The notes beneath the pieces were generated by a model. That model did no database searches, was not told the DNA's origin, and saw only the letters and a list, made by a program, of their open reading frames with translations. Positions 13,481 through 20,908 of a stretch of DNA of 64,000 nucleotides are shown here, one piece after another. Source of the DNA: Salipiger abyssi (GTDB lineage Bacteria > Pseudomonadota > Alphaproteobacteria > Rhodobacterales > Rhodobacteraceae); NCBI RefSeq assembly GCF_001975705.1, contig NZ_CP015093.1, positions 2,170,001-2,234,000 on the forward strand, given 5' to 3'. A program made the translations under genes and the position numbers. Position 1 is the stretch's first letter. Each line of letters opens with the position of its first letter.

Positions 13481-14122
13481 ATGACACAGGCATACACCAA
13501 GGCCGCCAAGCGCCGGGCCAAGAAGGCGCATACGGCTGATCTGCCAGAGCTGGCGCAGACGCCGCGTCGCGAGGCAAACGGCCGGAAGCAACGGACTGAT
13601 ACCGACCGCGACCCGAGCGCAGCGGCACTGGACGTCCGATGCCGGCACGCAGGCAGGGACGCCACCAGGGCAAACCGGCGAGACATGCGCGCGCAGTGGC
13701 ACGGCTGCGAGGCAGGTAGGGCGATGGCCAGCAAATCTGACAGTGAGGACGAGCGTCGAGATCTATGGGACGCAATCCAGCACATGCGCCGGACTGTCAC
13801 CGCCCATGATCGTGCCATCGGAGCCCCGAGCCGTCACGCGGTCTGCATGCGCCTTCTGACGCCAACCGACGAGATGAGCGCGGACGCCAGCACTCCCCCA
13901 GCCGATGATCGCACAGACGAAGACAAGGAGCGCTCCGCCACGCGCGCGCTGATGATCCTAGAGGGGTGGCTAGGTTACACCGACAAGGCCGCGGCAACTG
14001 AAGCAAAGCGGGTGATCCTAGAGGATAGCATGGCCCGCGACCTCACCGGCTTCATGTCCGCGCTCCGCTGCATCTCTGACGGGATCAAGGGTAAGCGCAT
14101 GGTGTGGCGCGGTAGAGGTTGA
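13481..14122 (+). CDS. last early-operon gene; candidate late regulator
   Basis: 213 residues: a very basic N-terminal third (AKRRAKKAH...), then an acidic/helical C-terminal part (RDLWDAIQHMRRTVTAHDRA, ATRALMILEGWLGYTDKAAA, DLTGFMSALRCISDGIKG). It is the last gene before a gene-poor stretch with terminator-like hairpins and the late genes, the place lambdoid phages put the Q antiterminator. That positional analogy is the only basis for suggesting late-gene control; no Q homology is seen. Confidence 0.55.
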   Translation: MTQAYTKAAKRRAKKAHTADLPELAQTPRREANGRKQRTDTDRDPSAAALDVRCRHAGRDATRANRRDMRAQWHGCEAGRAMASKSDSEDERRDLWDAIQHMRRTVTAHDRAIGAPSRHAVCMRLLTPTDEMSADASTPPADDRTDEDKERSATRALMILEGWLGYTDKAAATEAKRVILEDSMARDLTGFMSALRCISDGIKGKRMVWRGRG

Positions 14123-14471
14123 CAGACCATGGGTGCTGTGGTCAGATTGGCATAATCGCAAGATGTTGCGTTGATCGCCCGGCCTTGTGCTGGGCGTTTC
14201 GATTCACCGGGTTTCGGTTGGCATTGGAGTTGCTGGTCTGATCAACCAAGCGAAGCGGCTCTCATGGCGCAGGCGAATGCCGCACCCCACCAATGCCATC
14301 CCGAGCGCGGCGGCGTGATGACTGAGTCAGGTCTAAGGTTGATGTTCTGTGGTGACACGGGCAACCAGCTATAGCCTGGCGGTGGCGCTGGGCAGCCAAC
14401 ACCGTGCGGGTACGTGGGTTCGAATCCCTACTCACAATGCCGCGCTCAACAATCACATCAGGAGCCAGAGC
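14123..14471. other. gene-poor interval between early and late genes
   Basis: About 350 bp without a convincing ORF. It holds a terminator-like hairpin (14176-14196), several GC-rich short inverted repeats and, near 14420-14440, a tRNA T-arm-like string GGGTTCGAATCCC. No full cloverleaf could be drawn around it. In lambdoid phages this interval contains the late promoter and its terminator; I could not place a clear -35/-10 pair. Confidence 0.4.
14176..14196 (+). terminator. terminator-like hairpin before late region
   Basis: CGCCCGGC (14176-14183), 5-nt loop, GCTGGGCG (14189-14196): 8 bp including one G-U, followed by only TTTC. It could be a weak intrinsic terminator closing the early operon or the antitermination target ahead of the late genes. 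Confidence 0.4.
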
Positions 14472-14606
14472 ATGTGGGGCATCGCCTTTTCGCCGAACCC
14501 GCGTGAGTGGCGCCTTGGACGATGCGACGCCATCGAGGACAGCGGGCGCATCGTTGGCGTCTGGTGGTGCTGCGGCCCGGTTGCGATATGCTACGATTAC
14601 GAGTGA
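14472..14606 (+). CDS. 44-residue Trp/Cys-rich small protein
   Basis: ATG 14472 preceded by AGGAG at good spacing. The product MWGIAFSPNPREWRLGRCDA... contains GVWWCCGPVAICYDYE at its C-terminus, a coherent hydrophobic/aromatic end. No family recognised; the RBS and amino-acid pattern support a real small gene. Confidence 0.45.
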   Translation: MWGIAFSPNPREWRLGRCDAIEDSGRIVGVWWCCGPVAICYDYE

Positions 14607-14631
14607 TGCCATAAGGCGCATGAGCCTTCCG

Positions 14632-14733
14632 CCGCTGACCCGTGGTGGAATAGAAAATCCTCTGGGTCAGCGGGTGCGCCCATAGCGCCTAGGATAACGG
14701 GCCGCCAACGTCACCGGGCGGGATGCCCGCACC
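14632..14733 (+). ncRNA. structured, possibly tRNA-like RNA segment
   Basis: CCGCTGACCC (14632-14641) pairs perfectly over 10 bp with GGGTCAGCGG (14664-14673). Immediately after, GGTGCG (14673-14678) can pair with CGCACC (14728-14733), enclosing the hairpin CGGGC-GGGAT-GCCCG (14715-14729). Neither hairpin has a U-run. The arrangement recalls a degraded cloverleaf, but the T-loop consensus is absent. It may be leader RNA of the late operon. Confidence 0.3.
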
Positions 14734-14749
14734 TCACAGGATGGACAGC

Positions 14750-14899
14750 ATGGGTCGAATGTTCGGGCTACTGAGGAAAATCTTCGCGCGGCAGCCGCTC
14801 ATGCTGGTCGATGGCTACCAGGCAAATGGCGGCGGATTTCCTAAGCACTTGCCGAAAGGCTCCGTGAGCTGCGTTCGGCAGGGTCGCGGCGCTGATTGA
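14750..14899 (+). CDS. 49-residue small basic protein
   Basis: MGRMFGLLRKIFARQPLMLV... from ATG 14750, with AGGA 8 nt upstream (ATG 14741 also in frame). Basic amphipathic N-terminal helix and a Gly-rich C-terminus. It lies 24 bp before the HNH fusion gene. No family recognised. Confidence 0.4.
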   Translation: MGRMFGLLRKIFARQPLMLVDGYQANGGGFPKHLPKGSVSCVRQGRGAD

Positions 14900-14923
14900 C
14901 CGGCGGCGATAAAGGGTGATTCA

Positions 14924-15754
14924 ATGGCACGGCTCAAGACGGCAAGACCGCCCTTAGCTGCGTCCACCGGCAGGGCCATAACCAGGGCCGACAGTGAGCG
15001 CCGGCGCATGGTCACCCGCGACGAGGACCGGTCATGGCGCAGATGGTACCAGAGCGCACGGTGGCAGCGCTTGAGGCTTGAGGTTCTGACCGATGCGCTT
15101 TGGACCTGCTGCAAGACCGGGCGCATGCTGACCGGCGAGCACCCAGAGCCGCACAGCGCAGTCGTTGACCACATCAGGCCGCACAACGGAGACCCGGATC
15201 TGTTCTGGGATCGCGACAACCTTCAGGCGGTCACCAAGGAATGGCACGACAGCATCAAGCAGGCACGGGAGCGGGCTGACAAGGCGGCGGCGATCCATCC
15301 GAAGTGGCTCAAGCCTTCGCTGGTCCCGCTGACAATCGTCTGTGGGCCGGCATGCTCCGGCAAGACGACATGGGCTCAGGAGCAGGCCAGTCCCAGCGAT
15401 CTGATCATCGACCTTGACCGCATCGCCGCCGACATATCCGGAGAGCCGCTGCACGGCTGGTCCCGAGAGCGTTGGCTCAACGCAGCCCTGTGGCGCCGCA
15501 ACAACATGCTGGGCGACTTGTCCCGCAAAAGCGATCACCCGGCAGCATGGCTCATCGTCAGCGAGCCCAAGGCGAGACACCGGGAATGGTGGGCGCAAAC
15601 CCTGAAGCCCGAGCGGATCGTTGTGCTTGAGGTAGACGAGCCCGAGTGCATGAGGCGGGCAGAGGCCGAAGGGCGTGACCTGAATGCGACCGAGGCCACC
15701 GTGACCCGCTGGTGGGCCGAATATGACCGGCGGATCGGGGATGAGAGGCCATAG
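14924..15754 (+). CDS. HNH nuclease fused to a P-loop kinase domain
   Basis: 276 residues, two domains. The N-terminal HNH-like part (about 35-115) has WYQSARWQRLRLEVLTDALW, CCKTGRML, VVDHIRPHNGDPDLFWDRDN and LQAVTKEWHDSI, the pattern of HNH nucleases that sit next to terminase genes. The C-terminal part (about 130-276) has Walker A CGPACSGKTTW, then LIIDLDRIAADISG and an Arg-rich lid, like AAA_33 polynucleotide/nucleoside kinases. HNH proteins beside terminase can be needed for cos cleavage in HK97-like phages. The fused kinase could repair or modify DNA ends. Confidence 0.75.
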   Translation: MARLKTARPPLAASTGRAITRADSERRRMVTRDEDRSWRRWYQSARWQRLRLEVLTDALWTCCKTGRMLTGEHPEPHSAVVDHIRPHNGDPDLFWDRDNLQAVTKEWHDSIKQARERADKAAAIHPKWLKPSLVPLTIVCGPACSGKTTWAQEQASPSDLIIDLDRIAADISGEPLHGWSRERWLNAALWRRNNMLGDLSRKSDHPAAWLIVSEPKARHREWWAQTLKPERIVVLEVDEPECMRRAEAEGRDLNATEATVTRWWAEYDRRIGDERP

Positions 15755-15874
15755 AGGGGGGGTAGGTCAATATCTGTGACCTTTGCGTGGGTAACCCGCG
15801 CATCCCCCACATGCAGAGATTTTTTCCCCGTCTGGGGCTTGGAGGGTGCGCACTTGGTGCGCGCGAACTAAACC

Positions 15875-16438
15875 ATGGCCAAGAAAAAAACTGAGATCGA
15901 CTGGGCCGGGATCAAATCCGATTGGGAGAAATCCGATTGGAGTATCAGGCGCATAGCGGAGTGGTATCAGGTTTCTGATGGCGCAATCCGGAAGCGCGCC
16001 AAGCAGGAAGAATGGCCCGATAGGCCCAAGGGTACGCAGAAGCCGGTGCGCAACTCCGAACCTCCGAAGCGTGATCCGGTCATCATGGCTGGGGTCGATG
16101 CAACGGATCCGGACCAGATTGTGAGCCGGGGCAACAACCTGATCTTCCGGCTGCTTGATGAACTGGACGCGGCGACGACCCATCAGAGCGAGCTGGCTGA
16201 GCTGATCGAGGCGCACGAGGACGACCCGCGCCGCCGGGCCGCCATGATGAAGGCGGTGGAATTGCCGGGCCGCGCGAATGTGGTGAAGGCCCTGGCGACA
16301 GCGTTCAAGACGTGGAACGAGGCAAAGGCGCCGGAAGGGAAGAAGGCGCAGCGGCAGGCGAAGGCCGATGAGATTGCCTCGGGTGGCAAGTTCGCGCCCC
16401 GCGGCGGCCCCCGGCTGGCGGTGGATAACGGAAAATGA
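15875..16438 (+). CDS. terminase small subunit
   Basis: 187 residues. The N-terminal HTH (IDWAGIKSDWEKSDWSIRRI, AEWYQVSDGAIRKRAKQEEW) is the DNA-recognition domain of small terminases. A helical oligomerisation region follows, and the C-terminus is basic and flexible. It precedes the large subunit by one small coupled ORF. It would recognise the packaging site and load the large subunit. The 120-bp gap upstream may hold the cos/pac site or a late promoter. Confidence 0.8.
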   Translation: MAKKKTEIDWAGIKSDWEKSDWSIRRIAEWYQVSDGAIRKRAKQEEWPDRPKGTQKPVRNSEPPKRDPVIMAGVDATDPDQIVSRGNNLIFRLLDELDAATTHQSELAELIEAHEDDPRRRAAMMKAVELPGRANVVKALATAFKTWNEAKAPEGKKAQRQAKADEIASGGKFAPRGGPRLAVDNGK

Positions 16439-16692
16439 CGCCGGGGCCGATCACGCTGGTTCCGATGGACTGCGCCTGCGGTTCGTTGATGCGCTGGAAG
16501 CGGCACGGTTGGCCGTTCTCGGCACGCTGGCGACTGGAGTGCTTCTGCGGGCGGTGCGGCCCTTGGGCGGCATATCCCAAGACAGCGAAGGACAACCCAT
16601 TCGTGCGGCAGGTTGATGATTACCGCCGGCAAGCAATTCAGCCAGAGCCTTCGTCGCCATCCTCGCCGCCCCCGCAGAAGCCGATCCGCTGA
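16435..16692 (+). CDS. zinc-knuckle protein between terminase genes
   Basis: 85 residues with CACGSLMRW and ECFCGRCGPWAAYP (two CxC/CxxC-type pairs, likely zinc binding) and a Pro/Ser-rich C-terminus. It overlaps terS by 4 bp and terL by 1 bp. The position suggests it accompanies packaging; no family recognised. Confidence 0.6.
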   Translation: MTPGPITLVPMDCACGSLMRWKRHGWPFSARWRLECFCGRCGPWAAYPKTAKDNPFVRQVDDYRRQAIQPEPSSPSSPPPQKPIR

Positions 16693-18365
16693 TGCTTGAT
16701 TGGACGACAGCGTGCCCAGACTGGGAAGACAGGATCGTTGAGCGGCGCGGCCTGATCCCGTTTGCGCCGCTGTTCCCCGAGCAGGCCGATGATGCGCTCA
16801 GCGTGTTCAAGTCGCTGCGGGTGGTCGATCTTCCGGGCCAGCCGACATTCGGCGAGGTCAGCGAGCAGTGGGTTTTGGATTTCGTCGCGGCGATCTTCGG
16901 GGCGAACGATCCGGACACGGGCAACCAGTTGATCAGCGAGTTCTTCCTCGCGATCTCGAAGAAGAACACGAAATCGACGCTCGCGGCGGGGATCATGCTC
17001 ACCGCGCTGATCGTGAACTGGCGGCATGAGGAGGAATTGCTCATCCTCGCGCCAACGATTGAGGTTGCCGGGAATAGCTTCAAGCCTGCGGCCGCGATGG
17101 TCAGGGCGGATCCGGAGCTGGATGCTCTGCTGCATGTGCAAGATCACCTGCGGACGATCACGCACCGGACCACTAAGGCCGCGCTGAAGGTCGTGGCGGC
17201 GGACACCGACACGGTTTCGGGCAAGAAATCAGGGCGCATCCTGATTGACGAGCTTTGGGTGTTTGGAAAGCGGGCCAACGCGGACGCGATGCTGCGCGAG
17301 GCGACCGGCGGGCTGGTGTCGAGGCCGGAGGGCTTCATCATCTACCTGACGACGCAATCGGACGCGCCCCCGGCGGGCGTGTTTCGAGACAAATTGGATT
17401 ACGCGCGGGGCGTGAGAGACGGCGAGATCGAGGACAAGCAGTTTCTGCCGGTCATCTACGAGTTCCCCAAGGCGATGCTGGACGATGACGCGTTCCTGCG
17501 CCCTGAAAATTTCTACGTCACCAACCCCAACATGGGGCGGTCGGTATCGCGCGACTGGCTTGAGCGCGAGATGGGAAAAGAGCTGGCAAAGGACGCCAGC
17601 ACGCGGGCGACGTTCTTCGCCAAGCACCTGAACGTCGAGATCGGCATGAACCTTCGGGCGAACCGATGGACGGGTGCCGATTTCTGGGATGCGCGGAAAG
17701 AGCCGGGTCTTGATCTGGACGAGCTTCTGCGGCGGTGTGAGGTCGCGGCGGTTGGCATCGACGGCGGCGGGCTTGATGACCTGTTCGGGCTGTCGGTGAT
17801 CGGTCGAGAGGTCGAGACGCGCAACTGGCTGGCATGGTCGCATGCCTGGTGCCATCGGGGCGTGTTGGAGCGGCGCAAGTCGATTGCATCCCGGCTGCGG
17901 GATTTCGAACGCGAGGGCAGCCTGACCATCGTCGGGGACGACCTGGAAGACATTTCGCAGATCGTGGACACGATCATGCGGGTGAAGCAGGCGGGGATCC
18001 TCGGATGCGTCGGCGTTGACCCGGCGGGGCTCGGCTCCCTGATTGAGGCCATGGCGGAGATCGAGGTCACGCAAGAAAGCGGGCTGCTGCTCGGTGTGTC
18101 GCAAGGCATCTGGATGATGAATGCCATCAAGACCGCAGAGCGGAAGCTGGCGAACGGCACACTTCGGCACGACGGATCGGCGCTGATGTCGTGGTGCGTC
18201 GGCAATATCAAGATCGAGCCCACCGCTACGGCGATCCGGGCAACCAAGGCCAACGCCGGGGACGCGAAGATCGACCCGGCGATGGCGCTATTCGATGCGG
18301 TTCAGGTGATGAGCAAGAACCCGGAGCCTCAGCGGGAAGCTGAATACCAAGTTCATTTTGTCTGA
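16692..18365 (+). CDS. terL: terminase large subunit (HK97-type)
   Basis: 557 residues. ATPase domain: a Walker A-like AISKKNTKSTLAAGI at about 93-107, Walker B followed by Glu in GRILIDELWVFGKR. The nuclease domain begins with VAAVGIDGGGLDDLFGL (catalytic Asp) and includes VGVDPAGLGSLIEA and the late Asp in GDAKIDPAMALFDA. This is the motor that packages DNA into proheads and cuts it. The length is typical. The next gene starts 13 bp downstream. Confidence 0.92.
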   Translation: MLDWTTACPDWEDRIVERRGLIPFAPLFPEQADDALSVFKSLRVVDLPGQPTFGEVSEQWVLDFVAAIFGANDPDTGNQLISEFFLAISKKNTKSTLAAGIMLTALIVNWRHEEELLILAPTIEVAGNSFKPAAAMVRADPELDALLHVQDHLRTITHRTTKAALKVVAADTDTVSGKKSGRILIDELWVFGKRANADAMLREATGGLVSRPEGFIIYLTTQSDAPPAGVFRDKLDYARGVRDGEIEDKQFLPVIYEFPKAMLDDDAFLRPENFYVTNPNMGRSVSRDWLEREMGKELAKDASTRATFFAKHLNVEIGMNLRANRWTGADFWDARKEPGLDLDELLRRCEVAAVGIDGGGLDDLFGLSVIGREVETRNWLAWSHAWCHRGVLERRKSIASRLRDFEREGSLTIVGDDLEDISQIVDTIMRVKQAGILGCVGVDPAGLGSLIEAMAEIEVTQESGLLLGVSQGIWMMNAIKTAERKLANGTLRHDGSALMSWCVGNIKIEPTATAIRATKANAGDAKIDPAMALFDAVQVMSKNPEPQREAEYQVHFV

Positions 18366-18378
18366 CGGAGGGCGACAC

Positions 18379-18969
18379 ATGGATCGCGCATTCTCGACGC
18401 TCGAAATCAAGGAGCTGGACGACGATTCCGGCACTATCACCGGCATCGCCAGCACCCCGACGCCTGACCGGATGGATGACGTCGTGCTGCCGCTTGGGGC
18501 CAAGTTCCAACTGCCGATTCCGCTGCTGTGGCAGCACAATCATGGCGACCCGATTGGTCATGTCACGGAGGCGACCGTGACGGCCAAGGGTATCGAGGTG
18601 GTCGCAAAGGTCGCGCTCGGGGTGACCGATGAGATCGACCGGTATTGGAGGCTGATGAAGGCCGGGCTGGTGCGTGGCTTATCCATCGGTTTCCGGGGCC
18701 TCAAGGTGGCTCAGATCGAGGGCACCTGGGGTGTCGAGTTTCAGGAATGGGAATGGCTCGAGTTGAGCGCCGTGACCATTCCGGCGCAAGCGGAGGCGAG
18801 CATCGCCACCATCAAAGAATTCGCGGCCAAGCCCGAACAGGCCGCCGCACTTGTCCAGCCTGCACCCCCGCCTGCCGCGTCCGGCAAGAAGGCGGTGGTG
18901 GTCAAGCTGAACGATCCCGCCCGCGTCCGGGCAAAGCCGTTCGTGATCAACAAGATCCATACCGGCTAG
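18379..18969 (+). CDS. HK97-family prohead protease
   Basis: 196 residues. LPIPLLWQHNHGDPIGHV supplies the catalytic histidine region and GLVRGLSIGFRGLKV the catalytic serine, as in the U35/S78 herpesvirus-like fold. The C-terminus is Ala/Pro/Lys-rich. GGAGGG just upstream selects ATG 18379 over an earlier in-frame start. It should trim the capsid protein's delta domain during maturation. Confidence 0.88.
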   Translation: MDRAFSTLEIKELDDDSGTITGIASTPTPDRMDDVVLPLGAKFQLPIPLLWQHNHGDPIGHVTEATVTAKGIEVVAKVALGVTDEIDRYWRLMKAGLVRGLSIGFRGLKVAQIEGTWGVEFQEWEWLELSAVTIPAQAEASIATIKEFAAKPEQAAALVQPAPPPAASGKKAVVVKLNDPARVRAKPFVINKIHTG

Positions 18970-19033
18970 TCCACGCGGGAAACCGCATACTCCGGCCCCT
19001 AGGACAGGGCGTTTTCGATAATGGAGCCAACCA

Positions 19034-20452
19034 ATGGCAACCTACGCAGAGCAGATCGCTGCGTTTGAGGCGAAGCGCGCCTCGAATGTCGCGGCCATGA
19101 AGTCCCTGATGGATGAAGCATCCGAGAAGGGCGAAACCCTCGACGCCGAGGCACAGGATCAGTTCGATGAGCTGCAGGCCGAAAATGAGTCGGTCGACAA
19201 GCACCTGACCCGCCTGAAGTCGATGCAGTCGCTCGACGCTCAGACCGCCAAGCCGGTCTCCGGCGACACGGAAAAATCGGCGTCCGAGAGCCGCACCCCG
19301 ACCGTCCACGCCAAGGCCAAGCCCCCCAAGGCGGCGCCGGGTGTTGCCTTCGCCCGCGTGGCCAAGGTCAAGGCGCTGTCCCGTCTCGACGGGGAAACCC
19401 CTCGCGAGGTCGCAAAGGCCCTCTATGGCGAGGACAGCGAAGTCTTCGGTCACTTCGTCAAGGCCGCAGTCGGTGCCGCAAACGCGGGCAGTGCGCCCTG
19501 GGCTGGCAACCTGATCACGGACGGCGGCGCTTTTGCCGACTTCGTGGAGTTCCTGCGCCCCATGACCATCCTCGGCAAGTTCGGCACCGGGAACATCCCT
19601 GGCCTGCGCCGCATCCCGTTCGATGTTCCAATCCTCGTGCAGGAAACCGGCGGCACGGGCTACTGGGTCGGGGAAGGGAAGGCCAAGCCGCTGACCTCGT
19701 GGACCACCAGCCGCACCAAGCTGGAGCCGCTGAAGGTTGCGACCATCGCGGCGGTCACCGAGGAAATGCTGCGCCGGTCTTCGGTCGATGCGGACATGTG
19801 GATCCGGGACGAACTGGCCTCGGCGGTTTCGGCTCGCATCGACACCACCTTCATCGACCCGGCGGCTGCGGCGGTGGCGGGCGTGGCGCCGGCCTCGCTG
19901 ACCAACGGCGTGACCCCGATCCTGTCGAGCGGCAACGATGCCGATGCGGTGCGCACCGACATGCGGGCTCTGGCCGCCGGCTTCCGTGCCGTGAACAACA
20001 CCACGGCGGGCGCGGTCTGGATCATGCCGGAAACCACCGCCGAAGCGCTGTCGATGATGATGAACCCGCTCGGCCAGCCCGAGTTCTCGGGCATCACCGC
20101 AGAAGGCGGCACCTTCCTCGGCAAGCCGGTGATCACCTCGGAGTACGTCCCGAGCGATTACGAGGCGGACAGCGGCGGCAACCCCGGTGTGACCGGCGCC
20201 GTTGTGGCATTGGTCAAGGCGTCCGACGTGTTCTTCGCGGATGAGGGCGGCGTTGCCGTGGACTTCTCGCGCGAGGCATCGCTGGAGATGGCCGACAACC
20301 CGACCACCGCGAGCGACACCCCGACCGGCGGCAGCATGGTCTCGATGTTCCAGACGAACAGCGTGGCCTTCCGCGCCGAGCGCGCGCTCAACTGGGCCAA
20401 GCGCCGAGCGGCATCGGTCCAGGTGCTGGGCAACGTCAACTGGGGCGACTGA
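19034..20452 (+). CDS. HK97-like major capsid protein
   Basis: 472 residues. The N-terminal ~110 residues are helical/coiled coil (IAAFEAKRASNVAAMKSLMD), acting as the delta scaffold, followed by a Lys/Ala linker likely cleaved by the upstream protease. The HK97 fold follows (GTGYWVGEGKAKPLTSWTTS; AVWIMPETTAEALSMMMNPL; FLGKPVITSEYVP). Its gene lies before, not after, the portal gene, which is unusual. Confidence 0.92.
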   Translation: MATYAEQIAAFEAKRASNVAAMKSLMDEASEKGETLDAEAQDQFDELQAENESVDKHLTRLKSMQSLDAQTAKPVSGDTEKSASESRTPTVHAKAKPPKAAPGVAFARVAKVKALSRLDGETPREVAKALYGEDSEVFGHFVKAAVGAANAGSAPWAGNLITDGGAFADFVEFLRPMTILGKFGTGNIPGLRRIPFDVPILVQETGGTGYWVGEGKAKPLTSWTTSRTKLEPLKVATIAAVTEEMLRRSSVDADMWIRDELASAVSARIDTTFIDPAAAAVAGVAPASLTNGVTPILSSGNDADAVRTDMRALAAGFRAVNNTTAGAVWIMPETTAEALSMMMNPLGQPEFSGITAEGGTFLGKPVITSEYVPSDYEADSGGNPGVTGAVVALVKASDVFFADEGGVAVDFSREASLEMADNPTTASDTPTGGSMVSMFQTNSVAFRAERALNWAKRRAASVQVLGNVNWGD

Positions 20453-20459
20453 TCCCACG

Positions 20460-20484
20460 GGGCTGGGCTGTAATGGCCCGGCCC
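20460..20484 (+). terminator. hairpin after capsid gene
   Basis: GGGCTGGGC (20460-20468), 7-nt loop, GCCCGGCCC (20476-20484), 9 bp with one G-U, followed by TTCTC. A partial terminator here would raise capsid mRNA relative to downstream genes, as often seen in siphoviruses. Confidence 0.5.
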
Positions 20485-20504
20485 TTCTCAATATGAGGTG
20501 AGCC

Positions 20505-20750
20505 ATGAAGAAAAGCAGCGGATACATGACCCGAGCGCTGGCGCACCGAGACCCGCGCTTTGCCCGGATCCTCGGGAATCTCGGCTATGAGGGGCGCGAC
20601 ATGCGTGCAGCGTCCGAGCCGGAAGACACCCCCGATGAGATGGCCGCACTGCGCGCCGAATATGAAGCCGTGATCGGCAAAAGGCCGTTCTACGGTTGGG
20701 ATGCCGAAACGCTGCGCGCCAAGATCTCCGAGCATGAGGCTGAAGACTGA
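20505..20750 (+). CDS. 81-residue head-region protein
   Basis: MKKSSGYMTRALAHRDPRFA... with EMAALRAEYEAVIGKRPFYG and the WDAETLRAKISEHE C-terminal helix. The C-terminal 'Y/F-x-G-W-x-x-x-x-L' arrangement is like small capsid-associated proteins carrying an HeH/LEM-like motif. Overlaps the next ORF by 1 bp. Function unknown, probably structural or assembly-linked. Confidence 0.6.
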   Translation: MKKSSGYMTRALAHRDPRFARILGNLGYEGRDMRAASEPEDTPDEMAALRAEYEAVIGKRPFYGWDAETLRAKISEHEAED

Positions 20751-20908
20751 TGGTCTTCTACCTCGCCTGTGCCTTCTTCTTCGTCGCTGTCGGGCTCTCC
20801 ACGGGGGCCGTGTGGCTCCTCTGTGGCGCTGCCTGGGCGATGCTGGCGGGTGCGGCGTGGGCGGCGCTTTGCGCCACGGTTCTGTTCAGGGGTGGCGTGA
20901 ATGGCTAA
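20750..20908 (+). CDS. 52-residue two-helix membrane protein
   Basis: ATG 20750 overlapping the preceding TGA, TAA 20906-20908 overlapping the portal start. Almost entirely hydrophobic: YLACAFFFVAVGLSTGAVWL and GAAWAMLAGAAWAALCATVL form two membrane helices. A small holin-like or accessory membrane protein inserted between capsid and portal genes; its role is unknown. Confidence 0.6.
   Translation: MVFYLACAFFFVAVGLSTGAVWLLCGAAWAMLAGAAWAALCATVLFRGGVNG

Noticed and set aside
14405..14445. tRNA gene suggested by GGGTTCGAATCCC
   Set aside because: The T-arm-like string is real, but no acceptor, D and anticodon stems of proper length could be assembled on either side.
18947..20527. 526-codon minus-strand frame across the capsid gene
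   Set aside because: Shadow of the capsid gene in GC-rich DNA; Arg/His/Gly-rich composition and no known domain.
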